DNA of 64,000 nt, from the NCBI GenBank assembly GCA_023515745.1, contig JALECJ010000258.1:1926501-1990500 (forward strand), given 5' to 3'. Source of the stretch: Amoeboaphelidium protococcarum (taxonomy: Eukaryota > Aphelidiomycota > Aphelidea). The notes under the pieces are model-generated. The model had not been told where the DNA came from. It saw only the letters and a list, made by a program, of their open reading frames with translations, and did not search any database. Made by a program: the position numbers and the translations under genes. Positions 47,913 through 61,025 of this stretch are shown in pieces (the stretch's first letter is position 1; the number at the start of each line of letters is the position of its first letter).

Positions 47913-48295
47913 GTCTATTTTATGAAGTAAAACTCGCCCCAAATACTTGGAATAAAAAAACGACACCTATAATATAGAAGAGATCTTTGTGTTCACTGTA
48001 AATGTTTGACTCTGGGAACGTGGCGGCAAGACGCGTGTATGAAACAGAATGCATTTTCAATCAGTTCAGTCGAGAGTAAGAGTAGAGTCGCAGTTATTGT
48101 ACTTGCACTATTTCTTTTTTGTTGAAATTTGTAATATAAATAATATCGTTTTATATATCTCTTTAGTATTAAGGTAATATATAGGATACAAAATGTATGC
48201 TAGCGGGTGAATCCAAGTAAATAACTGGAATGTTTCTAAATGCTTCAAAACAAATTTATTTAGGACTTATCATCATTCATTTCAAGTTTCACGAA
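47913..48295. other. Intergenic region without recognised feature
   Basis: These 383 AT-rich bp lie between the second calpain-like gene 3' end and the small membrane protein. No feature was supported. Confidence 0.4.
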
Positions 48296-50197
48296 TCAAT
48301 CACAACCCCGAATCTTTAAATCTGGAGAAGCATATGAGCAGGACATGGAGACACTAGAAAAATATCTTCTGAACTAACTTTCGGGAATTGCAAATATGGT
48401 TGTGTCTTTTATTCTTTGAACACCAGGAACGTTGACTTCTGGAGAATTAGTGGCTCCCCAGGTGTTTGATAGCACAATCATCCCATCCTTCTGATACAAG
48501 AATGCATACGCGTGATTAGGAACCAAGTTCACACTTTCCGCTAATGACTTATCCTCATGCGTATCGGCAACTACTGCTTCTGTGCACTGTCCCGGACCTG
48601 AAACGCTAAGTGGAGCAATCTTAGCAAGATCCTTAATTTCATTCACAAAAGCATATCCACTCTTTTAGCCCGTTAGCGCACGCAGAGCAAAAGAAGGATC
48701 CTTGCCTTTTTTCACGGAGACTCCTTCCTGGGCGAAATGCTCTTCCGCAGCTGTCAGAAATACACCAGCCCATTTAGGATACCAACCAATATCAGGCGAA
48801 CTCAAATGATCATACCAACCGCTGCAGCTTTTGCTATAAACCTTTGGCTACAGCTGCTAATCATACAGGGTCACATCGCAAGTGCTCCACATCCCTCTTG
48901 GTGTCCAATTGTCTTTGCGCTTAACAGTAAACGCGGCAGGGCATCGATATGCCACCGCTGCCATGCCAGCCAAAAACCAACAATTTCCCCAGGTTCCTTG
49001 ATTGATATCTCCAATATCCTTTAAGCCTTTGTTGAGCAAGTTAGTACTGAGAGTTCTACCATAATTGACTTGCTTTGAATCTGCTGGCAGCTCCGGCACT
49101 GGGCCAGATAGATCAGGAAGATCACCAATAGGAGAAAATGCAATCTTCTGAGGATCAATCTCAGCACACAGGGCTCCTACCACAGAGCCAGTCTCGTTAA
49201 CGAATATTTTGGAAATTGCCCAGAACTTTCCATCACCTGGCCCCTTTGTATCTTATGCAGTGCAAGACACTAAGTTAACGGAAGCAACTGAATTTTTATA
49301 CGAATCTTTAACCAGTGGGGATTTCTGTTCAGAGCCAATGCAGTTTGCCGTTGAGTAGTTACCAATGCTGCTCAGAGAGACACTGGAGATCAATCCACCA
49401 GGACAGAATAAAGCATGAATAGGCGACTAGCCGTCTGAATCCTATGAGCGCGACTGAATAACTTTACTGCCGTACTGCTATTTCAGTTTGTTCATGTCCA
49501 TACCATTGCATTCAAAATACGGAGAACGATCTTACGCTATAACTGTCATTAAACCTCGCCCGGAGCAGTCTTAATCAGTGTTAGTCCGCTTAGGAGTCGG
49601 AGGAACTTCACACATGGCATAAGCAATCGCACCAGTGGTCGAATTAACAAGCAATTGGGAGACAGCAGAGGCGGAAGAATTTTGAACCTCTCCGTACCAG
49701 ATAGATGGACAGCTCTGGCCAGGGATGATCACGTTAAATCCAGGATGATCACTAACCATAGGACCATCAGGAGACTTGATACACGATACGCGGCTGATTT
49801 GGCTGGCTTTATCTAACTCAAAATTGCGGATAAATCCACCATCACACGAATACGTTGTTAGACCAGTTGACTCATTCTTAACCTTAGCAGCAGCCGTTAT
49901 GGCCGAAGAGAGTTCAACAGAGGTCATACTTTAGCCATTTACAGCACATATCGGGATAGAATCGTTGTGGAGTCCAGTGATAAATGACGAGCAATGGTAT
50001 TAACCCGCCACTGAGGACTTATGATCAGATACATTGAGATTATTAGTTTCAACAGGAGCTATAGACACAACTTTAGTAGGAGGAATAGATTATATTACCG
50101 GTCCTTGAGGTGCTTACGCTAAACAAGTCAGCTTTTAAAGACTAAAGAGGGACTTCAGAGCATAGGATACTAACAATACTTTTAATGTGGACTTCAT
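48296..50197 (-). CDS. Secreted calpain-like (C2) cysteine protease, copy 2
   Basis: A 633-residue paralogue of the gene at 27262, exactly equal in length and in the opposite orientation, 19 kb away. It has a signal-like N-terminus (STLKVLLVSYALKSLFSL). The protease domain keeps the triad: Cys in QGTWGNCWFLAGM, His in PNHAYAFLY, Asn in SNTWGATN. The usual NPWG is NTWG here and the residue before Cys is Asn rather than Ser. Some blocks are almost identical to copy 1 (around residues 150-210), while the segment at about 505-560 is strongly diverged. It starts at ATG 50197 and stops at TGA 48296-48298. Confidence 0.88.
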
Positions 50198-51183
50198 TGC
50201 TTTAGATTAATTATAATCGATGAATTTCTATAATATAAAGTTCTTCAGATGGTTATGTAGATACAAGAGACTGGAGTAAATCATTGACTTTAGATGCAGT
50301 ACTTGGTAGCATGATCAATAAAGCTGTCATTCGTTACACTACCAATGATGCTGCAGATTTTTGATTGGACATTGGAAGGCCCATGTGCGCCAAGATTCTA
50401 AAACAGTAACCCGTGTATCGAGTCACAAGACCAAAAGTTAACGTAATGCAGCGCAGGTATATAAATCATGTTACATTTATAGCATGGCTTATTATCAAAC
50501 TTATAATCGGAAAGCAACTAATATCGGGAAGCAGATTTCACTATACGATTCGATTCGAATATTGTATATGCAAGCTTGAAGATTGGGGCAATGGCGACAC
50601 GCACAATACCAAGAGTAATGTTAGAATTATAAAAATGCTAAATGTAGATCTGACGGCAAGATATATATATAAAGAATACAGATTTATGATATCACGAATC
50701 ATTACTACTTTATCTCTAGCCAATACTAGATAAACGATTAACAAAGCGCGTGGCAGGATCTTGTTATGCAAATTCATCGGCCCATTAATCAAGATCCCTA
50801 CCGTCTCTCATAGCTTAAAATCTATGCTTATTCCAATGCCAACTGTATACGAATATCGACGTACTGATAGCAAAAAGAGTCAGAGAAGTGGTCCAAAATA
50901 GTGTTTGACGCGTTGCAAAAGACAGCCTACTCGGTCTATTATACAACTATTCAGACAGATGAGTTTTAGATTTTGAGGAACTATCTTGAAATGCTAATCT
51001 AGAGGATAATAAAAATTTAGAATGATACATTATTATTCAAATTATGACGATCTCTGTTGTAAAGGACAAATTGAGAAACGAGCTAACCTCACATGACGCG
51101 AAAGGAAGAAGAAGCTCCAACGTAAGTATTCAGCTGTACTTTGATCACGGCCGCAAGCTAATCTATTGAACTAATCAACGCTC
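50198..51183. other. Intergenic region without supported gene
   Basis: These 986 AT-rich bp separate the kinesin 3' end from the calpain-like start (both minus). Open frames at 50413-50733 (plus) and 50541-50792 (minus) overlap and have no family motif. Nothing else was recognised. Confidence 0.4.
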
Positions 51184-53169
51184 TCATTTGCTGTCCGAAA
51201 CTTTCTTAGGCTCGTCCAATGTAGAAGGTGCTCTGAAAGACGGACGTCGCTTACTAGAATCTATGATAGTTATTGGGATGTTCTTGGCACCCATGTCATA
51301 CTGATCCGATAACACGTCCAGACTCAGGCGATTGTTGGCTACTTTCTCCTCCTTCTTCTTGGTATTAGTAAGTGTTGTTGCCAGTAATCTCTTCATGTTC
51401 AGTAGACTTTCTTTTTACTAGACAGTCAATTCCGACAATTTCTACTGTGATTCAAGTTAAGCCAGCTGCTAATCATTCTATCGTCTCGCAAGAAATCCCA
51501 GACGGACATTACCGCCGCCACCAAACTTTTGACTAGAGCCCTTGGACTAATTAAGTACATCTTGTTGATTCAAAGAGTCTAATGCCGCTGCAGTCTTTGC
51601 AATTTCATCATCAAGCTGAGATCCAAAGACTTGGACCAAACTTTCTATCTTTGCAATCAGGCGATCATTCTCTTCCAACAAGTTTTTATTCTCTCTGGAC
51701 ATCTTCTCCTTATCAGAATAGATCTCATCCTTCTACTTACTTAAGGCCTTGTTCTCCTCCAAGTAATGACTGATCGCTTCATGGGCTTCATTCAACTACT
51801 TCTCCAGCAAGCTCTTATCCGCCTGTTCACTCTCCCTCGCTGTAAAGGAGTCTACCAGTCCGGATAGAGTGTCATTATCCACCTTCAATTACTAAATCTA
51901 CTTTCTCAGATTCAAAATCAACTCCTCCCTTGGATCCATCTGTAGAACTGGTTTATTCTAAATTTTACGAGCGCGACTTGCATATCTCAACGTGTTCAGT
52001 GTCTCATTCAGATTTACGGAGCTAGGAGACACACAGGCAATCATGAGAGCCAATCCATTGCCACCCAAAGTCTCAAATAAGAGCTTAGTGAGCTTTGAAT
52101 CTCTGTAAGGGACGTGAGCTTGCGATTTCTTACGTTTCATCTCTGCTAGCGCCGATATACAATTGCCTAAACAGAGCAAACTCTTGTTAATACTGAGCGA
52201 TTCGTTAAACATCTACCCAGTAGCCTTGGACTCTTTAACACGTTCGCTACCAGCCAGATCTACAAAGTTGATTTTGCCTATTTTACGAATAAATCGTCCA
52301 TCATCTGGATCTACAGTCTCACTCTAGATGATGAGAGTGAGCATGCTATGAGATCTGGACGATCTCTCATTCAATTTGTGAGAGCCAACCTTTCTATTTC
52401 TCAGTCCCTCTTCCAGCACGGCCATACAGTCATCCAGCACATCGCATTCAACCTCAAATAAATTTTCAACAAAGAATCCATTCTCCTTGTTATATCTGAC
52501 AAGAAGTGAAGCAGCGGATGGGTTCAAGAGATCTTGGACATGCTCATTATATATTTCCAAGTACGAAGCCTTGATGGTGAACTCCTCCTCAGAGTCCAAT
52601 TAGTCCATGTACTCAAACATGTAAAACAATGAGCGCGGTATTAGCCCCCAATGCTCCTATTCAAACTAACTAAAATCCACTTCGTCAGGTCCGGTCAAGC
52701 TGTGAGTCTTACCACTACTGGTCTAGCCATACGCAAATACGCACGAGTTATATCCTTGCACAGCCTTCTCGATCAACACCTTGACGCCACAGCTGTCAAA
52801 GAACTCCTTCTAATTCGTTTCAGATCCAAAAACGTGATTGAAACGCAGCGAAGGAGTCGGCTTTCCATCGGTCGATTTCGCAGTGATCGTCTGTCCATCA
52901 GGGAGCTGAAACACTGCCTGGCCATCGTTTCGCTGACTTTCAAGTTAGTTCAGAGGTCGGATTCTTATCACAACTTTAACGGTGTCATCATCAGTTATTT
53001 GGGAATAAGTCTAACCAGTGGGACTTCCAAGGCGGGAGTCGTCAACTGGTGATGCACTGAGTGGAGGTGAATCTGAGACTCCCGAATGACCATCCTCAGC
53101 ATAACTAGTCCTCTTTGAAGATGCCGCCGAACTATTTTACTTATTCTTCGAGTTGACATTCACTCTCAT
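51184..53169 (-). CDS. Kinesin motor protein (N-terminal motor)
   Basis: A 661-residue plus-end-type kinesin with an N-terminal motor at about 60-410. The P-loop is [15 protein letters not shown], with invariant Gln149 encoded by TAG. Switch I is [11 protein letters not shown] and switch II is VDLAGSERV. The microtubule-binding block is [18 protein letters not shown], then [20 protein letters not shown], and the motor ends [16 protein letters not shown]. Coiled coil to about 560 and a basic tail follow. The architecture resembles short kinesins such as KIF12/KIF15-like proteins; the subfamily is unresolved. It starts at ATG 53169 and stops at TGA 51184-51186. Confidence 0.94.
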
Positions 53170-53423
53170 GATAAATCCTGGGTTTAATAATGCTAGTTTT
53201 CTAAGATACAACAGCGTTCGATTGTAAGCGAATGAAATTTGGGATGTAAAACAAAGCCACGAACAAGGAGTAGTCAAGCTGAGACAGACTGATCAAGATG
53301 CAATCTGTTTGCAGGCATTCAGTCTTTACTGGTATCATCATATCCTGTCATCAAATTAAGTGTGGAATAGAAATAAAATTGACACATACCTAATGACGAT
53401 GTTCAATTTCATACAGTACATGC

Positions 53424-54155
53424 TCATATCAATTGTCTAAGCTTCAAGTGATAGATGATCTCTTCCACTTTCTTGATGTCATACTTTAGACTGTCGTATC
53501 GCTTTCTCACACTATCATTCTTCAAGTTTAACAACTAAAAGTTCTTGTTCACCAACATCAAGTACTGCTGAATGCGAACTGGCATCCAGTACACCTTAGC
53601 GATAACTGACGTTGTGCCAAAACGAGATAATTCATTGCAACTACTGAGAATACCGTGCAGAACATCCTCAATGCTCGCAAAGAACCGCGAATCGGTGCTT
53701 TGACTCAATTCACCACCAGTCAAGCCAGCGACGCGCAGTCCAGTGCACTTCTCAACATCAGACACGTCAACGATTGAGATTGAATTTGATTCAGCTGCAA
53801 CAGCGGTTGCTGAGCAGGCCTACAGAAACTTTTACATACACTTGAGGTATATCACATTCTATAGAGCCATCTTGAAGCTGTCATTATACTTGTAATACTG
53901 ACCATCGGGAATAATTGCTTCAAATTTACTCAACTCTGGCTTTACTTTATCAAAGGTGGATTCCAAAGCACTGATGACGCGCGTGATGGTTAATTACATC
54001 TCCTCCACCGATTAAGCCTGGTGAAGCAGCGAGATTTCAAGATTACCCTGACGAGCACAGTCATCCACCTTCTTGACCAGCTCTTAAATTTGCGCCTTCA
54101 CGTTCTCCTACTCCTCTAACGCGTTTTGAACTGATTATATGAATTACGAGCTCAT
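53424..54155 (-). CDS. TSN: Translin
   Basis: A 243-residue single-stranded RNA/DNA-binding protein that assembles with TRAX as C3PO. The near-invariant C-terminal helix is present: LLNLKNDSVRKRYDSLKYDI and KKVEEIIYHL. Upstream are IIPDGQYYKYNDSFKMALQN (family PxxQYYRFHxxWRxxxQ) and a segment ending SSCNELSRFGTTSVIAKVYW (ASELSRLSVNSVTAGDY). It starts at ATG 54155 and stops at TGA 53424-53426. The length matches other translins (about 230). Confidence 0.93.
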
Positions 54156-54281
54156 TGGTTATACTGATCGCGGTGTTGGGTTCTCAGGGGAGAAGGTATC
54201 GAACGAATTCAAAAATTTAATTTGATGTTTTCAAAACTCTTATAAAATGCCATCTATTTATTATAAATAATATTATGATAA

Positions 54282-56621
54282 TCATTTCTTTACACTGAGT
54301 AATCCAACGCCAAGTCGTCCGATATGACATTCAATTTCAAGTTGGCGCATTAGTTGTTCATCAAACACAAACTTTGACAGTTCGGGATCAGAGTGGACTT
54401 TGTGCGCACCATGTTCCTTAACCAAGCGCATATATTACTATCTCTGAGCGATAAGTTCGTGAGCTCTAACTGTGTTACCGAGACCACTTAGTACGATCAG
54501 AACAGAAGCTGGAGACATGGCATCGTACACTTTTCTAATATGTCCAGCGGCTTCAGTCAATGCCTACGCGCGAGTCTTTTTCATCTCTTCGACGCTCAAC
54601 TCCCCCTCCTCCAAGAGACTTTCATCCAATTTCTGCATAGCGCCGACTACATCCTAATTCAGAGATTTCATATTTTCCATTGCATGATGAACTTCTTTGA
54701 ATCGACCAAACACAAAGTTATATTGTGGGTAATCTACAGTCTAATCACCAATTTGATGAGGAGTTTGTTATGACTTTTCGCGTACAAGAAGACTCAACTA
54801 CTCGGCAATATCAGCATCAGTCTATAAAGCTCTCACTGATTTAATCTAATTCTGATAATTCTACAGTGTTTTGTAAGAATCCACCATGCAGCAGTCAACA
54901 GTTTGCAATTCAGATTGAGCTTCATCTCCAAACAACTTTCTCTTTGACGCCAAAAATGGCGAATCTTCACAAGACTGAAGCCGCTTGAATAGCGACTCGC
55001 TCTCAGTCATTGACAATCCGAACGAGTAACCCTTCTCCAGCTTGAGACGAAGTAGATCTATACACGCCACAGCATCAACTATACTGTCATGTCCAGCTGT
55101 TGTGCTATTAGAATTCTCCTAAATCAATCTATTTAAATACTTCTCAGCCAGGTACCGAAGTGGCGCTTTCTGAGGTGGACCGCGATTGCTGTGATAAATG
55201 ATGGAAGTATCTATGATTCTATCATGTGCAATTTACAAAGCATTAAGATCGTTCTCCAAAGAATGTCCAACCAGGATAGTGTCCTCAGATATTAATCCAT
55301 CATTTTCATTACATAGAATATGCTGCACGTCTTTCAATGTAGTTTTCACATCACGCATCAACTCCTCCGTGATACCGCTGTACTTTGTATTATAATCAGT
55401 AATCTCATCCTCAGGTTTAACAAGCGTATCCAACAGGACAGTCTTATGCTAATCTACGACGGAAACTCTTGTCAACGAGAGTCCAGATTAAGTGTACGAC
55501 ATTTCACAATCAATAGCCAATATTTTCATGGAGTTGAATTGATTTAGTAATTCTTAGTTATTATTCAGCAGCTGATTAGCCTTCTGAGCCTTGCCTTTCT
55601 TCTTATTCTTGGTCACCAGCTCAAATCCATCATCGATATTCAACATTAGACCATCATCTTCCGCATCCGCTTGTTTACCATCGGTTTATGCAGAATCTCT
55701 ACGTCTCGATGTTCTCAACCAACCTTCAGGCAGCGCTTCATCTTCACCATACACGGGATACTCGTTGGCGATCAATTCATCACGGGTTAGACAATAGTCT
55801 TCCACACGTGCCACCTGTTTACCATCAAGATCATCTTTCAATCGAGCCTTCTACGCGCTGGTTAACGGTACCTCCAACAAAGCCTGGAGTGGACTCTATA
55901 TGCGATTCTTCTCCCCCGGACCATTGGTCAGCACGGCATGCTCTATAATATCAGCGATTGAATGGAGAGGAGAATCGTTCGGCAGAGATAATAATGATCT
56001 CTGCTTGCCGCCGGTTAACAAAGATCCTGCGAGTCTTTGAGCGGCAGAAGTCTTTAACAATACTGATTAATCTGACTAGAACTTCTCTAAAGTATGAGCT
56101 TGGTAATTAACAGCGTCAACTGTGAGCGGCGCTGGGTACATCAACTATTAGTTCTGCGCTTAAAGTTGACGAATACTTTACGCATTATAATCAGCAAACA
56201 CATCTTCAGGCAATATACCTTGTACCATCACACACACAACCTGTTTAACATTCTACCTCTCCGCCGTCATCACCCACGGGAGACTCATTCCATCGGACAG
56301 AAGGTGCATGATCAGACTCTACCAATCCTTAATCTTTATCAAATTGTTCCTCTTCATCAGCAAGTGTTCCATATTGAGCTTCATCACGGGCGGAGAGCAT
56401 AACCTTATCAGCGATTTTCTCTGCTTTTTCAACTTACGCTTCTACTCTCTCGATTCCAATTATGACTGAATAAGCGCGTCAGTATCTTCGTTGAGTACAT
56501 CGAATTAGGACTTTTGCATTTTATCTCCACTCTTTAGTTCCACTTGTTCTTCCCTATTGTCTTCGCTATGAGTAGCGGAAGCGTCAGATACGGCTCTTTT
56601 GCGTTTATCAATTTTCTACAT
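54282..56621 (-). CDS. REXO/Rex1-type DEDDh 3'-5' RNA exonuclease
   Basis: A 779-residue protein with a charged, Gln-rich N-terminus of about 360 residues. A DEDDh exonuclease domain (about 365-560) follows, with ILAIDCEMSYTQSG (D371, E373), VKPEDEITDYNTKYSGI, VGHSLENDLNALQI (third Asp), DTSIIYHSNRGPPQKAPLRY, and AGHDSIVDAVACIDL (His and fourth Asp). All catalytic residues are present. It resembles Rex1/REXO1-REXO5 enzymes, which trim rRNA and tRNA 3' ends in the nucleus. A helical C-terminal region follows. It starts at ATG 56621 and stops at TGA 54282-54284. Confidence 0.9.
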
Positions 56622-56756
56622 TCGAATAATTATTGCCGTTTTCTCTTCGTGACGGACTGAAAAGGATAAAAGACACTCGGGGAATAAGATTTCATCGAAA
56701 AATAAAGTATTCGGCGTATCTAATAAACTTTGTATAAAATATTCTTTCATTATAAA

Positions 56757-59700
56757 TCAGTCAAAGATTGGGAGAACTTATTCCGGCCACTTTCCAGATT
56801 GGCGACACTGCCAATAATTGTCCCGGTACACCCAGTGCTCTTCACCTGAATCCTCGTCAATCTCGCGCTAGAACCAGAGCGGCTCCCACTCGGCACCTTC
56901 TCCTTCTCTCTCATGTCTCCTCTTTCTCTATGAGCCTTCCAATCTGACTTTCTCCTAATCAGCCAGTTCATATTCAGCGTTCTCCATAGCACTCTGGTCC
57001 GGACGGAGACGCGAATCAGTTGGTGGTAATTTATGCCTTAATTCATCTGGCAACTCATTAAGAGTAATGGCAAAATCAGTCAGATTAAATTACTTCTCAG
57101 CCAACTCACTGACTGGGTGCCGTTTCCATATGACAAAACCTCCACCGACACTACTATCTCCATGCGCAGATTTTGATGCAGAAGACATACTGGTACGCAG
57201 GAGGGATGATCTCCTGCTGAGAGATTGAGTTTGTACATTACTTCCCACGTACGGATTCTTAGATTCCTTGACCAACTGTTCAATCTAAGTATCACTAAGC
57301 ACCGGCTTACAAACCAATTTATCATCCCAACCACCGGACAACTTATAAATCACTTTGCCATCAGCAGACTTTACATCTCCTTCAAGCTCATACTAGTTTC
57401 TACTAGTCCATCCACTCTACTTAAATGTCACAGTACACGTATCACCAGTAGAATGATTAGTCACCACTAGATCACCAAAATGCTAAACATACAACTTTCC
57501 AATCACCAGATTATTCACCTGTGTGGCCACCTTCTTCCACGAATAATGTTCACCAGTGCTCTTCAACAACACATGACACGTACCAAGCGGTATAATCTCA
57601 AGCGATGTACCTCTGAATCGGGTCTTCAAATGCGCCTGAGCCCAGAATGCATAACTATCAGACTCACAATGACATGCACTGATCGGCGGATGATGACTGA
57701 CTTGTTCGGAGAGATAACGGAAATTCTTATCACGTCTCACGTACTCAAACGTCTCGCCTAACAGAGGATTAAAAGGCTTTCCTGCACGGCCTTGCGTTGA
57801 ACTATAATTACTCATAGCAAAGGCCGCCACAAAGAGTACACGCTCAAATCTTCCAGTATCAAGGCCATTAGGATCAGGATTCACGCGAGATGCTGCAATA
57901 TCAAGCAAATTAGAGTACTCCATATCCTCACATAAACGTTACAGCATCGACAGTGGTTCATTAAAGAAGACTGGGAGCGCAATCTTTGTAAGATCTTTAC
58001 CAATATTGTTCTTAAGAATGGACCACAGAGATATCTCGGGCGGACGTTTACCCAGAGAGGGGAGAGTCTTCCTGAACTACTGCGCACTTGGATAACCTTG
58101 AGCAATACTATCCATTAGGCTGACAGTTTTACCCCCACTCGCATCGCCGTCACTTTAATAGTCAGCAGTTGACAAAGAATCGCCAATAGCATCGTAGAAC
58201 TCGTCCAACTCCTCTTCCTCTTCCTGCTCTAAATCAACCTTCTAGGCATTGCCAACAGTCTTGGCTTTCGGAGACATTGAAGCGATTTATTTGGAGGCAT
58301 TATTCTACAAACTGTCGTGCTCCATTGCCAACACGCGCAAATTCTCTTCCCATATGTGCTTAATCTACTCCTCTCTCTGCAAACGTTTACGCCATGACTT
58401 TTCTCTATCATCAATCTTCTTGGACACTTGAGACATTATTGTCTGTAAACTCTCTCCAGAGCTCTATATCATGTCCAGTACCTACTTATCTAAATTCGGT
58501 ATTTTACTCAACAGCTCGTTGTGCTACTAGACAATGAACGCTGCATTCTTCAGCAACTACTACATCAAGTCCTCATACACTTTATCGCCTTCTTTGTCCT
58601 TGTCTTTCAGTGACGCGTAAGAATCATCACCTAAAACATCCTGGTCAGATATGGATCCACGATCAACATCGTTATAAGACTTTAGCATCTGAGTATTGCT
58701 GTTATTAAACGACCCTCTGAATCCACTGTTCTGAGGAAATCCATCGCCAGAATCAGATAACTCGCTCAGCTTTCTTTATACTACCATAGCTCCACTACCA
58801 GCGGCGCCACTTTTCTGATTCAAAGCTGCTCTAGGAATATCACCATGGTCCTGTAGCCATTGCTTTGCCTCAGTAATTGCAATTATCCAACGCTTAGTCT
58901 CCATTGGGTGTTCAGCACGCAGATGCCATCTTGTGATGCCTTTATCACTAAGCTTGCGTTCATGCTTACTCTACTTTCCACTTTCACTCTTGGCCTTGGT
59001 ATGATTACTCTAACTGTCATCCATCATCTTGCCGCTGTTATGGAGACTCTTACTAGAAGACTAAGTCAAGGATAGTTCAGCCAGTCCAGAATCATTCATT
59101 TGAGGACTATTACCCATTATAAGATCGAATCTGGTCTTATCACTTGGGTCGACCCATACCTTGGCAATAATCAAGGAAGTCATGCCGCGACACTTTACCG
59201 GATATTCCATCTGAGACCGATAATACGATAGAGTGCCATCGGCAAGCACAAAGTATCGCTTCTTGTAACCACCAGCATAATTGGTCCACTTATACAGGGT
59301 GCCAGTAAGTTTCTGCGGAGTCTTTCCATTCTACGCAGATGATGAAGACTAGGACTACTAGAGAACAGGGGACGAACTGATCGCCAAACTGGTGTAAGAT
59401 TGCTAAGCCAAGACTCCCTTCAGCAACTTCAAGATACGCTCATCTTTAGTTCTATCACTGGCCAGTCTACCTTTGCGATCTCTAACCAATGGATCGCAGT
59501 GATACTTTAACAGAAGATTGACATAGTCACCACTATTGTGTTCACAGGCGACATGCAATAGAGCTCCCAGCACACTACTTCCATCCCCCACATTCATCAC
59601 GCCCACATGGTCCAAATCTACGTTCAGATCAATCAATTTCTTAACTCGTGGATATGAGAGGATGGTCTCAAATTTACGCACTTGCTCCTTGTTCACTATA

Positions 59701-60200
59701 AAGTTGTACAGCTGCTGGTAGACGTTCATCATAAAATGACTTCTCTAGTTCTCAATCAATTATGCGATCTGGTGGTTTTTCGCCAGCAATAAGATGTCTT
59801 TGGCATCATTATTCAGTAAAGTGTCATCCAAAATCACAGTATTATTGGATAACTCATACTCCATAGACATTCTATACACTTGTTCCATTATAGCAGTGCG
59901 GCCGCCTTTAGATGCATGATGAAGACAAGTATCGCCATTAGAGTCCTAATAATTGATATCCACCAACTGGACATGATCAAACACATACTGCAAAATAGTA
60001 GTCATCATTTTAACAGTGCCAAACTGCGCACACATCACCAAAGCTTAATTAACACTAGAGTGCTACGACGAGTCAAGCAACGATCTAGCAGTATCAATCT
60101 CGTCCTTCCTTATCACATCCATCCACTTGAATTGCGTAACTTATTCCTCCAAATTAATTTTCGCATTCTTACTACTACCTGTTGGACTAGTGGCAGACAT
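56757..60200 (-). CDS. OSH1: Oxysterol-binding protein with ankyrin repeats, PH and ORD (Osh1/ORP1L type)
   Basis: A 1147-residue lipid-transfer protein of membrane contact sites. Ankyrin repeats are at about 40-265 ([19 protein letters not shown] and [20 protein letters not shown]). A PH domain at about 285-450 begins [20 protein letters not shown], carries an acidic/basic insertion and ends with [15 protein letters not shown] coiled region follows, then an FFAT-like DEFYDAIGD near 666 for VAP binding. The ORD (about 715-1140) has [14 protein letters not shown] and the signature EQVSHHPP at 832-839. The end [16 protein letters not shown]...[11 protein letters not shown] is complete. It starts at ATG 60200 and stops at TGA 56757-56759. 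Confidence 0.95.
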
Positions 60201-60647
60201 TATCGATTCCTATAATTTACTCGGTTATAATACGTTGAATTAAAGTAACGCAACGTTAACGGTGCACGAGAACGAATGAAAAGGACATGGATCTTAGCGC
60301 TCAGGTCGAATTACTGAAAGAGCGACTGCTGTTCGCCATAAAATATTTTTTATAAAGAGATACGATATGTAAAAAAAAATGACTTTGGATTTGGTACTCA
60401 TTAGGCCTGAATTTTTCTTGCTCCTCTAAGACTCACCAGACCAACAACATTGGCAGCGCAATGGTTGGACAGCAAAATGCCCCCGTCCCAACTCACTTGA
60501 CAAAAATCGACCACGGAGCCACCATTCCCGTAAATAGTACCCAGACTGACACATATGGCTGCTCCGCCTCCTAATACTGTCTGGGTACAGTACAGTGAGG
60601 AGATAAAGTAACGTGCGCGCTGCTTTATGCATGTTACACAGGGGCAG

Positions 60648-60774
60648 TGATGGCCGTTTCTAGCACCTCTGACCAACAGAGTTGATCCGATCAGTACCTA
60701 ACCCTCACTTGTGATGACCGTCGCTAGCACTTCTGACCAACAGAGTTGATCCGATCAGTACCTAGTCCTCACTG
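60648..60774. repeat. Two-copy tandem repeat, 64-bp unit
   Basis: Two adjacent diverged copies (60648-60711 and 60712-60774) share the core CTGACCAACAGAGTTGATCC followed by GATCAGTACCTA. They differ at a handful of positions. Confidence 0.85.
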
Positions 60775-60996
60775 AGACGCACAAATAGTACCAACAGGAC
60801 ATCAAAACGGACAGACAGACAGACGGACAGAAAGCCAAGCAACTCAGGCACACGAGTCCAAACAAGACCAATTAGACCTCAGGTGCCCGAGTTGCTAAAA
60901 CGAGCCTACAATACAAGTGAAGTAAACAATGAATCTGATAAATAAACATAAACTTCCCTATAATTTCATAGTGATTAGCACGATATAATAAGCAGA

Positions 60997-61025
60997 AGAG
61001 AGAGAGAAAGAGAGAGAGAGAGAGG
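60997..61025. repeat. GA microsatellite
   Basis: An almost uninterrupted (GA)n run of about 29 bp with one AAAG break. Confidence 0.85.

Noticed and set aside
60401-60676. Minus-strand frame with a Gly-rich segment ending GARKIQA
   Set aside because: No convincing start, no recognised family, and it overlaps the tandem repeat upstream.
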